Positions 6,190 through 12,998 of a stretch of 13,751 nt of DNA are shown here, one piece after another; position 1 is the first letter of the stretch, and every line of letters begins with the position of its first letter. The notes under the pieces are model-generated. The model was not told where the DNA came from, did no database searches, and worked only from the letters and a program-made list of their open reading frames with translations. The stretch is from Micavibrio sp. (GTDB lineage: Bacteria > Pseudomonadota > Alphaproteobacteria > Micavibrionales > Micavibrionaceae). The DNA is taken from positions 1 to 13,751 of the forward strand of contig JAMONE010000082.1 in the NCBI GenBank assembly GCA_027066695.1. Reading direction: 5' to 3'. Position numbers and translations under genes: made by a program.

Positions 6190-7236
6190 TCAAGCAGCCT
6201 TATCGTCCTTCACCCCAAGCTTTGTTTGTAAGGAAGAGCTGGAAGTTGTGTATTCGAATTTTAATTTTGCATCAGGGCGGCAATATTTGAATGCTTGACG
6301 CGCCGCTAGCGCAGATTCATGAAAGCCTGATAGAATAAGTTTTAGCTTCCCCGGATACCAGTTTATATCACCAATGGCGAATATTCCGCTCTCGGACGTT
6401 TCGAATTTCTCCGTATCGACAGGAACAAGATTTTCATGCAGGTTCAAACCAAAATTTGCTAATGGGCCAAGCTTCATAGTTAGCCCAAAGAAGGGGAGCA
6501 GCATGTCGCATTCCAGTGTCTTGAGCTCTTTATTTGCATCAAGCATTTCAACGGCGGTAAGCTGCCCATTTTCGCCGATAAGTTTCTTTATTTGACCCAT
6601 CTCGAAACTCATTAAGCCGTCATTAACGCGCCCACGCATTTGCGTCACACTGTCTGGTGCAGCGCGAAAATTATCGCGTCTATGAACCAGTGTAAGGCTC
6701 TTTGCTATAGGTTCAAGATTAAGACACCAATCCAGCGCAGAGTCGCCGCCGCCAGCAATAATAATCTTCTTATCCTTAAACTGATCCATTTTACGCACCG
6801 AGTAAAATACGGAAGTTCCTTCGAACTCATCAATATTTGGAATCGGGGGCTTCTTCGGCATAAAGCTACCGCCGCCAGCGGCAATAACAATGCAAGTAGC
6901 ATCAAAAATCGTTCCAAGATCAGTGGTTAAACGCCACTTGCCATTATCAAGCTTTTCAAGCTTTTCTGCCATTTGTTGAAAATGAAAAACAGGATGAAAC
7001 GGCTCTATTTGTTCCATAAGTTTGTCAGTTAATTCTTGTCCCGAAATACTGGGATAGGCAGGAATATCAAATATCGGCTTTTCAGGATATAGCTCCGCGC
7101 ACTGCCCGCCAGGGCGATCAAGGATATCAATGAGGTGACATTTCATGTCCAGCAGCCCCATTTCAAACACGGTGAACAGGCCGCAAGGGCCAGCCCCTAT
7201 GATTACTATATCTGTTTCTATTGGAGTATTTGTCAT
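6190..7236 (-). CDS. Ferredoxin--NADP reductase, thioredoxin-reductase-like type
   Basis: A 348-residue FAD enzyme that moves electrons between NADPH and ferredoxin. It belongs to the TrxR-like FNR group known from Bacillus YumC, Chlorobium and Rhodopseudomonas. FAD binding is seen in IVIIGAGPCGLF (10-21) and RPGGQCAELYP (41-51), and near the C-terminus in GIFAIGD (284-290). NADPH binding is seen in IIIAGGGDSALDW (158-170) and VHRRDNFRA (184-192). The CxxC of true thioredoxin reductases is absent from the NADPH domain. The tail after about 325 (FEYTTSSSSLQTKLGV) matches the C-terminal extension that covers FAD in this family. It begins 14 nt after mutS and is probably the last gene of the coaBC-dut-mutS run. 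It converges on cysK, with 166 bp between them and no clear terminator. FdxA in this window is its likely partner, by inference. Confidence 0.92.
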   Translation of the reverse strand: MTNTPIETDIVIIGAGPCGLFTVFEMGLLDMKCHLIDILDRPGGQCAELYPEKPIFDIPAYPSISGQELTDKLMEQIEPFHPVFHFQQMAEKLEKLDNGKWRLTTDLGTIFDATCIVIAAGGGSFMPKKPPIPNIDEFEGTSVFYSVRKMDQFKDKKIIIAGGGDSALDWCLNLEPIAKSLTLVHRRDNFRAAPDSVTQMRGRVNDGLMSFEMGQIKKLIGENGQLTAVEMLDANKELKTLECDMLLPFFGLTMKLGPLANFGLNLHENLVPVDTEKFETSESGIFAIGDINWYPGKLKLILSGFHESALAARQAFKYCRPDAKLKFEYTTSSSSLQTKLGVKDDKAA

Positions 7237-7250
7237 GTTTTATATCTTTA

Positions 7251-9977
7251 TTATTTGTTTTTAGAAGCCATTATTTGCTTCATATCATAGAGAATGTCAA
7301 GAGCGTCCCTAGGTGATAATTTATCAGGATTTATATTTTCAAGTTTTTCTTCAATTTCAGAGGGCTCTTGCTTTGTTATTTCTGTATTAAAGAGCGGCAG
7401 CTCATCAATTACTTTTTGCGTTGTTGTTTTTGCTGTTTTATTACTTTGCAGCATATTTAATATTGCACTTGCGCGTGAAATAACAGAAGAGGGAATACCC
7501 GCGAGCCCTGCAACATGTATCCCGTAGGATCTGCTCGCGCTACCGCTTATTACTTTATGCATGAAAATTATATTATTATCCCATTCTTTCACCTGAACGC
7601 TGTGGCATGAAAGGTTTTTCAAGGTATTCTCAAGTGTTGTCAGCTCATGATAATGAGTAGCAAATAACGCGCGGCATTTGTTTTTATCGTGCAGATGCTC
7701 AACGCACGCCCACGCAATAGAAAGCCCATCATAAGTCGCGGTGCCGCGCCCGATCTCATCTAAAATCACAAGTGAGCGCTCGGTTGACTGGTTCAAAATT
7801 GACGCGGTTTCGACCATCTCCACCATGAATGTTGACTGCCCGCGCGCCAAGTTATCTGACGCACCAACGCGACTAAAACACTTGTCTATTATACCGATAT
7901 GGGCAGAGCTTGCAGGAACAAATGACCCTGTTTGCGCCATTATTGCGATCAAAGCATTTTGACGCAAGAACGTGGATTTACCCGCCATATTAGGGCCAGT
8001 TAATAGCCATAATTTTTGCTCTGGATTTAGGTTGCAATCATTTGTAACAAAAGGCTCGCTTTGTTTTTGCAGCACGCTTTCAACAACGGGATGCCTGCCT
8101 CCCGATATCTCGAATTTCTTTGAATTATCAATGATTGGGCGCACATAATTCATATTCTGCGCAAGCTCGGCAAGAGAGCTAGATACATCAATAGCAGAAA
8201 TTGTGCGTGCGATCACACCGATTTCCGCAAAAAGAGCAGATGTTTTTTGCACTAATTGATTAAATATATCTTGCTCAATCGCAATAATTTTATCTGCCGC
8301 GCTGGATATATCACGCTCCAGCTCTGATAACTCGGTTGTGGTAAAGCGAACATTATTGGCAAGTGTCTGTCTGTGAATAAAAGGGTTATCATCGCTTGCC
8401 ACCATTAATTTATCGGCGTGACGCGCTGGCATATCAATGAAATAGCCAAGAACATTGTTAAATTTTATTTTCAGAGTAGTTATTGATGTTTCTTTTTGAT
8501 ATTTCTCTTGTAGCTCAGCTATTAGCTGACGGCTTTTATCGCGCAAAATCCTAAGCTCATCAAGCTTTGCACAATATCCCAAGCGAATAAAGCCCCCGTC
8601 TCTTGTAAGTAGTGGCGGCGTATCATTCATCGCGCGTATAAGATCATCTTGCAGAGCAGATAATACAGGTATTTGCTGCAATTTTTTAAGTAAATCACTG
8701 AAAGTTTTTGCAGCAATATTATCATCTTGCATTTGCTCACGGATAATCTCGCTTTGTGCCAAGCCATCACGTATTACACACAGATCTTTAGGGCCACCGC
8801 GATCAACGCCAAGACGCGATAATGCACGTTCAATATCTGGTGAGCCACGTAAAAAATCGCGAATTATGCTGCGTAAGTTAATATTATTTGCAAAGCATTC
8901 AACACGATCAAGGCGGCGATTTACCATATCGATATCAGCCAGTGGAGCAGACAAACAAGAGTGCAGCAGCCTTGCCCCTGCGCTGGTTAACGTATAATCC
9001 ATGACCTCAAGCAAGCTACCTTTGCGCTCTCCTGATAATGTACGCACTAGCTCTAAACTCTTGCTGGTTGCTGCATCAATTTCCATTATATTGCCGCAAG
9101 CCAGCCTTTCGGGCGGTGATATATGCGGCGTTTTGCCCTTTTGTGTGCGCAATATATAATCAATTAATGCGCCAGCGGCTGAAATCTCAGCTCTAGTAAA
9201 GCTGCCAAAGCTCTCTATTGTGCCAACATTAAATAATTGCTCTAAATGTTTTGCTGCGTTTTGAGTGTCAAATAATGAAGAGCCTTGCGTTGTTAATTTT
9301 TGTTCAAAAGAGGAAAGGGCAGAGCTGTATTTTTCTAATAATTTATCAGATAGCAAAATTTCGCTAGGCTTTATGCGCTCCAAAATTGTACGTAAATTAT
9401 CGCTTGTGGCTGATTGCACAGTGAAAGAGCCAGTTGAAAGTTCCATCCATGCAACCGCGCATTCTCCTGCTATTTCAGAAATGCTGCATAAATAGTTATT
9501 TTGCCGCGCATCTAAAAGGGTATCTTCTGTTAATGTTCCTTGTGTTACAATGCGAACTGCTTCGCGGTTTACAAGGGCTTTTGAAGGGCTTCTACCTTCT
9601 TTTCTTGCGCGCGCTTTTGCTTGCTCTGGCGTTTCTGTTTGCTCACATATTGCAACTTTTTGCCCTGCGCGAATTAATTTGGCTAAATAAGGTTCGCATG
9701 AATGATGCGGAACTCCGCACATTGCAATGTCATTGCCCTGTGATTTACCGCGCTTTGTTAAGGTTATGTCGAGTATATCCGCAGCTTTTATTGCGTCATC
9801 ATAAAATAGCTCGTAAAAATCACCCATACGATAGAAAAGCAAGCAATCGGGATGATCCGCTTTTAAAACATGATATTGAGCCATCATTGGTGTGTGTCCT
9901 TGTGCAAGGAACACTGCCATTTTTTCATCCATGGTAGGTGCAGCAAAATTAGATTTTAAAGCAGTAGCAGAGATCAT
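7251..9977 (-). CDS. mutS: DNA mismatch repair protein MutS
   Basis: MutS recognises mismatches and small loops and recruits MutL. It has 908 residues, near the normal length. In order: mismatch-binding domain with the Phe-x-Glu wedge F54-Y55-E56 (RMGDFYELFYDDA), connector, helical core and clamp (about 300-620), then the ABC-type ATPase. Walker A is TGPNMAGKST (660-669), the Walker B acidic pair D740-E741 lies in LDEIGRGTATYDG, and FATHYHELT follows. The C-terminal tail ends in LSPRDALDILYDMKQI, the tetramerisation-like segment of MutS1. All key residues are present, so it should be active. The ATG at 9977 is 5 nt after the dut stop with no strong ribosome site, so coupling to dut translation is likely. 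A second ATG at residue 16 is possible. Placement after dut joins dUTP removal with mismatch repair. Confidence 0.98.
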   Translation of the reverse strand: MISATALKSNFAAPTMDEKMAVFLAQGHTPMMAQYHVLKADHPDCLLFYRMGDFYELFYDDAIKAADILDITLTKRGKSQGNDIAMCGVPHHSCEPYLAKLIRAGQKVAICEQTETPEQAKARARKEGRSPSKALVNREAVRIVTQGTLTEDTLLDARQNNYLCSISEIAGECAVAWMELSTGSFTVQSATSDNLRTILERIKPSEILLSDKLLEKYSSALSSFEQKLTTQGSSLFDTQNAAKHLEQLFNVGTIESFGSFTRAEISAAGALIDYILRTQKGKTPHISPPERLACGNIMEIDAATSKSLELVRTLSGERKGSLLEVMDYTLTSAGARLLHSCLSAPLADIDMVNRRLDRVECFANNINLRSIIRDFLRGSPDIERALSRLGVDRGGPKDLCVIRDGLAQSEIIREQMQDDNIAAKTFSDLLKKLQQIPVLSALQDDLIRAMNDTPPLLTRDGGFIRLGYCAKLDELRILRDKSRQLIAELQEKYQKETSITTLKIKFNNVLGYFIDMPARHADKLMVASDDNPFIHRQTLANNVRFTTTELSELERDISSAADKIIAIEQDIFNQLVQKTSALFAEIGVIARTISAIDVSSSLAELAQNMNYVRPIIDNSKKFEISGGRHPVVESVLQKQSEPFVTNDCNLNPEQKLWLLTGPNMAGKSTFLRQNALIAIMAQTGSFVPASSAHIGIIDKCFSRVGASDNLARGQSTFMVEMVETASILNQSTERSLVILDEIGRGTATYDGLSIAWACVEHLHDKNKCRALFATHYHELTTLENTLKNLSCHSVQVKEWDNNIIFMHKVISGSASRSYGIHVAGLAGIPSSVISRASAILNMLQSNKTAKTTTQKVIDELPLFNTEITKQEPSEIEEKLENINPDKLSPRDALDILYDMKQIMASKNK

Positions 9978-9982
9978 GATAG

Positions 9983-10474
9983 CTAATCTTTACCAGTAGA
10001 GCCAAAACCACCTTCGCCGCGCTCATCATTGTTTTCAAGCTCCGCAGTAACTCTCCAGTTGACATGAGTGTAGCGTTCAACAACCATTTGTGCAATGCGC
10101 ATGCCGCGCTGAATTGTAAAGGGTTCTTTACCGTGATTTATAAGGATTACTTTAATTTCACCGCGATAATCCGCGTCAATTGTACCAGGGGAGTTCAGAA
10201 CAGTTACGCCATGATTAATCGCCAAGCCAGAGCGCGGACGGATTTGCGCCTCGAATCCGTGCGGAAGAGCAATCGCCAGCCCCGTAGGAATCAGCGCGCG
10301 CTCACCCGCGCCAAGCTCAAGCGCATCTTCTAATGCTGCGGTTAAATCCATTCCAGCAGAATGTGTTGTCGCATAGGTAGGGAGCTTTAATCCAACGGCG
10401 TGATCTAGTGGTTTAAGAGCAACTTCTATATCATCATTATTTGTTATTATTATGCTTTTATCTGTCATGTTCAT
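9983..10474 (-). CDS. dut: dUTP diphosphatase (trimeric dUTPase)
   Basis: Hydrolyses dUTP to dUMP and diphosphate, which keeps uracil out of DNA and supplies thymidylate synthesis. It has 163 residues with all five trimeric dUTPase motifs in order: AGMDLTA (40-46), RPRSGLA (79-85), GVTVLNSPGTIDADYRGE (89-106) with catalytic D102, GMRIAQMVV (124-132) and the C-terminal P-loop-like RGEGGFGSTG (152-161). The reading frame overlaps the end of coaBC by 17 nt. Two starts are close together: ATG at 10474 or at 10468. The second has GGATG-like purines at a better distance and would remove two residues. The coaBC-dut order is common in alphaproteobacteria. Confidence 0.97.
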   Translation of the reverse strand: MNMTDKSIIITNNDDIEVALKPLDHAVGLKLPTYATTHSAGMDLTAALEDALELGAGERALIPTGLAIALPHGFEAQIRPRSGLAINHGVTVLNSPGTIDADYRGEIKVILINHGKEPFTIQRGMRIAQMVVERYTHVNWRVTAELENNDERGEGGFGSTGKD

Positions 10475-11675
10475 CCATATATTTAACTATTTGTTGTATT
10501 AATTTACATGCAATATCGTCTTTGCTTGCACGCGCCCATTTCTCTATTTTATTTTGAGATATAAAATATATTTGATTTTGATCGGAAGCGAAAGTCTTTT
10601 CCACGCCATTTTCATCTAATCCCACTTCATTTGCGATTATCCAGTCACATTTTTTCGAGGCCAGCTTGGCCGTGGCATTTTCCTCAAGCTTTTGCGTCTC
10701 TGCGGCAAAGCCTATAACTAGCTTTGGGCGCTTGGTTTTGTGCGAGGCTATCATATGCAAGATATCAGTGCTTTGGGTTAGCTCTATGTTGGGGGCGATG
10801 TTTTTAGATGTTTTTTTTATTTTTTGACACTGTTTTTGCGTCGGTGTCCAGTCACTTACAGCGGCGGCGCATATGGCAATATCAGCGGGAAGTGCGCCAG
10901 AGCAGGCCTCAAGCATTTCTTTTGCGCTCTCTATATGCACTGTTTTTATGCCGCATGGGTCATTAAGGTTTGTTGGTCCTGATATTAAGGTCACATTCGC
11001 GCCTGCATCACGTAATGACTTGGCAATAGCATGCCCCTGTTTTCCCGAAGAGCGATTTCCCAAAAAACGCACAGGATCAATGGATTCGTAAGTAGGGCCG
11101 CTTGTTACTAATGCCTTATAGCCTTTCAGCGGTTTTTCAAAAAAAAAATCGGTTATGGCTGTGAATATTTCTTCAGGCTCACTCATTCGACCTTCGCCAG
11201 TTTCGTTGCACGCCATATCTCCCGCATTTGGGCCGATTTGTAAAATGCCCCGCTGCTTTAGAGTTTTTATATTGGCTTGCGTTGCCGCATTATTCCACAT
11301 TTCAGGGTTCATTGCTGGAGCAATTATTATAGACTTATTGGCGGCGAGCAGGGTAGTAGAGGCAAGGTCATTTGCAAGGCCATGCGCCATCTTTGCAATA
11401 ATATCCGCACTTGCGGGTGCAACTATTATAAGGTCAGCTTCACGACTAAGATTTATGTGATCCATTCCTGCATTATTGTCAGACCATATATCTGTATAGG
11501 CTTTATTTTCAGATAAAGCAGCAACGCTTAAGGGCGTTACAAATTGCTCTCCTGCTTTTGTTAATATGCATTTTACATTACCGTTATTTTTTTTAATTAA
11601 CCGAATGAGATCCAGCGTTTTATAGGCGGAAATCCCTCCTGAAATTATAAGTAATATGTTTTTATCTTTCAGCAT
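10458..11675 (-). CDS. coaBC: Bifunctional phosphopantothenoylcysteine decarboxylase / phosphopantothenate--cysteine ligase
   Basis: Catalyses two consecutive steps of CoA synthesis: joining cysteine to 4'-phosphopantothenate, then decarboxylating the product. It has 405 residues, the usual length. The N-terminal FMN-binding CoaC domain shows ISGGISAYK (11-19), catalytic H73 in MDHINLSREAD, the PAMNPEMW motif (120-127, N123) and C156 in GDMACNETGEGRM on the substrate flap. The CoaB domain starts near 186 with LVTSGPTYESIDPVRF (189-204) and NRSSGKQG (207-214). It continues with AAAVSDW (270-276) and the KIKK lysines (285-288) needed for ligase activity. A run of ten T on the coding strand sits between the domains. 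The coding strand also has an A8 run in the KIKK codons. The start at 11675 lacks a convincing ribosome site and may be leaderless. Confidence 0.97.
   Translation of the reverse strand: MLKDKNILLIISGGISAYKTLDLIRLIKKNNGNVKCILTKAGEQFVTPLSVAALSENKAYTDIWSDNNAGMDHINLSREADLIIVAPASADIIAKMAHGLANDLASTTLLAANKSIIIAPAMNPEMWNNAATQANIKTLKQRGILQIGPNAGDMACNETGEGRMSEPEEIFTAITDFFFEKPLKGYKALVTSGPTYESIDPVRFLGNRSSGKQGHAIAKSLRDAGANVTLISGPTNLNDPCGIKTVHIESAKEMLEACSGALPADIAICAAAVSDWTPTQKQCQKIKKTSKNIAPNIELTQSTDILHMIASHKTKRPKLVIGFAAETQKLEENATAKLASKKCDWIIANEVGLDENGVEKTFASDQNQIYFISQNKIEKWARASKDDIACKLIQQIVKYMDEHDR
11139..11148 (-). other. T10 homopolymer at the CoaC/CoaB junction, candidate slippage site
   Basis: The coding strand of coaBC carries ten consecutive T residues covering D176-F177-F178-F179, just after the last CoaC motif and before CoaB begins. 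Loss of one T in the mRNA gives a stop after about 182 residues. Gain of one T gives TGA at once after residue 179. Either product would be a complete stand-alone CoaC domain. Whether slippage happens is inference. Runs of nine or more A/T are known to promote RNA polymerase slippage. Confidence 0.45.
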
Positions 11676-11681
11676 ATTCGT

Positions 11682-11711
11682 ATTATTACTTATCTTTGAT
11701 GTTCATGTAAA
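11682..11711 (-). promoter_or_regulatory. Candidate coaBC promoter (possibly leaderless mRNA)
   Basis: On the minus strand, TTTACA (11711-11706) and AATAAT (11687-11682) are spaced by 18 bp, each matching 5 of 6 consensus bases. Transcription would begin at or very near the coaBC ATG at 11675, which has no clear ribosome site. The -35 box overlaps the T-tract of the preceding terminator. Confidence 0.4.
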
Positions 11712-11741
11712 GAAAAAGCCTCGCAAATATGTGCAAGGCTT
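11709..11741 (-). terminator. Rho-independent terminator of the 105-residue protein gene
   Basis: On the minus strand, AAGCCTTGC (11741-11733), an 8-nt loop and GCGAGGCTT (11724-11716) form a 9-bp stem with one G-U pair. The T-rich tail TTTTTCTTT follows and overlaps the end of the stem. It lies 25 nt after the stop at 11767 and before coaBC on the same strand, so it isolates the small gene from coaBC. Confidence 0.87.
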
Positions 11742-11766
11742 GGAAACTTTTATAATTTAGAATTGA

Positions 11767-12084
11767 TTACTGCTGTTGCATCATCTTTTTCATGGCATCA
11801 CCCATAGATATAGCAGATTCTTTAGCGTTATCCTTTAGCGTATCCTCGTCTTGCACAATTTCCTTAACCTCATCCATGACTTCTTCAAACGCATAGTCAG
11901 AATTACTCAATGCATCGTCAAAATTAACACCAAGGTCACTTGCTCCACCTGCTGCGGGAGATATATTAGCGATTGATGATGATCCATCATTTGGTGAGAT
12001 ATTGCTATATATTGCAAACATAGCAACAAGGCCAACGGCTAGAACAGTTGTTGAGTACATAACTGATTTTGTGAAGTTATTCAT
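11767..12084 (-). CDS. Small membrane-anchored protein of unknown function
   Basis: A 105-residue protein I do not recognise. Residues 1-10 are short and mildly basic. A hydrophobic segment (about 11-27, STTVLAVGLVAMFAIYS) looks like a single N-terminal membrane anchor or uncleaved signal. I see no clear cleavage site or lipobox. Residues 28-55 are Ser/Gly/Ala/Asn-rich and probably flexible. Residues 56-90 are strongly acidic and helical in character (FEEVMDEVKEIVQDEDTLKD). The tail is methionine/lysine/glutamine-rich (MGDAMKKMMQQQ). The likely topology is the C-terminal part in the periplasm. It has its own consensus-like promoter and a good terminator, so it appears to be a single-gene unit that may be well expressed. 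GAGAAAG lies about 13 nt before the ATG. The gene occupies the position between ubiE and coaBC where alphaproteobacteria often carry ubiB. Confidence 0.72.
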   Translation of the reverse strand: MNNFTKSVMYSTTVLAVGLVAMFAIYSNISPNDGSSSIANISPAAGGASDLGVNFDDALSNSDYAFEEVMDEVKEIVQDEDTLKDNAKESAISMGDAMKKMMQQQ

Positions 12085-12140
12085 TTTTATATTAACTTTC
12101 TCATGATTTTTGATATTTTATTACCATTTTACAGGGATTA

Positions 12141-12169
12141 AAGATATATTATATAACACAAGATGTCAA
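12141..12169 (-). promoter_or_regulatory. Sigma-70 promoter for the 105-residue protein gene
   Basis: On the minus strand, a perfect TTGACA (12169-12164) is followed after 17 bp by TATCTT (12146-12141). Transcription would start near 12134, giving a leader of about 50 nt. It lies between the ubiE stop and the small gene. The exact -35 box and spacing make this the best promoter in the window. Confidence 0.65.
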
Positions 12170-12195
12170 TAAAAATATAATCTTGAGTTTTAAGT

Positions 12196-12960
12196 TTAAG
12201 CCTTCATCCCCTGATGGACAGCGACAATTCCAGCAGACATATTGTTGTATCGGGTGCGTTTGAAGCCAGCATTTTGTATGCGCTGTAATAGGTTTTCTTG
12301 CGTCGGAAATTTTCTTATGCTCTCAACCAAATATTGGTAGCTATCCTCATCATCAGCGATTTTTTTGCCAATGCGCGGGATTACATTATAGGAGAAAAGG
12401 TCATACGCCTTGGCAAGCGGAGCAGTTTGTACATGGCTAAACTCAAGGCAAAAGAATTTACCGCCCGAGCGCAGCACTCGATATGCCTCGCCGAGCGCAG
12501 TATCTATATGTGTAACATTTCTAAGGCCGAATGCTATTGTATACACATCAATGCTTTCATCAGGGATAGGGAGCTTTTCCGCGTTGCCTGTTACCCATTT
12601 AAAATCATTAATCCAGCCCTTATCAATGGCGCGGTCTCTACCAACACTAAGCATGTTGTCGTTAAGATCGCAAAGCGTTATGTTCGCGCCGCTGCCGATT
12701 TTTTTGCGAATGCGAAAAGCGATATCACCAGTGCCGCCAGCAACATCAAGATAATCCGCAGGCCTGCCATCTATATTAGAGCGAGGCCTTATCATGCGGA
12801 TAAACTTATCCTTCCAAAGACGGTGCATTCCACCGCTCATAAGGTCATTCATAAGGTCATATTTGTCAGCAACACTATCAAATACGCCGATAACATTTTC
12901 AGTTTTTTCCTCTGGTGAGACTTGTTTTTCCCCGAACCATGATTTTTCTGGATTTTCCAC
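12196..12960 (-). CDS. ubiE: Ubiquinone/menaquinone C-methyltransferase UbiE
   Basis: An S-adenosylmethionine-dependent methyltransferase that adds the ring C-methyl group in ubiquinone (and menaquinone) synthesis. It has 254 residues, the typical length. The UbiE signature YDLMNDLMSGGMHRLWK (34-50) is present, along with SAM-binding motif I LDVAGGTGD (71-79), the acidic end of strand 2 (CDLNDNML, 97-104), and the second family signature RVLRSGGKFFCLEFS (161-175). The start codon is GTG at 12960, preceded by AAGGGAG about 9 nt upstream. The murJ start lies only 38 bp away on the other strand, so the two share or interleave their promoters. No ubiB follows on this strand. The next gene is the small unknown protein. 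Confidence 0.97.
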   Translation of the reverse strand: MENPEKSWFGEKQVSPEEKTENVIGVFDSVADKYDLMNDLMSGGMHRLWKDKFIRMIRPRSNIDGRPADYLDVAGGTGDIAFRIRKKIGSGANITLCDLNDNMLSVGRDRAIDKGWINDFKWVTGNAEKLPIPDESIDVYTIAFGLRNVTHIDTALGEAYRVLRSGGKFFCLEFSHVQTAPLAKAYDLFSYNVIPRIGKKIADDEDSYQYLVESIRKFPTQENLLQRIQNAGFKRTRYNNMSAGIVAVHQGMKA

Positions 12961-12998
12961 TCTGTTTTTCTCCCTTAAACAATGTTAGTAGTTAGCAC

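Noticed and set aside
9434..9937. A 167-codon open frame on the plus strand opposite the mutS N-terminus
   Set aside because: It is leucine-rich because it is antisense to the mismatch-binding domain of MutS. No recognisable domain is present and mutS is intact.
12838..12863. Tandem repeat of CATAAGGTCATT
   Set aside because: It encodes the repeated DLM-N-DLM of the UbiE signature and is explained by protein sequence.
12298..12918. A 206-codon open frame on the plus strand opposite ubiE
   Set aside because: It is antisense to a complete ubiE with all motifs, its translation resembles no family, and it lacks a ribosome site. It is a by-product of the codon use of ubiE.
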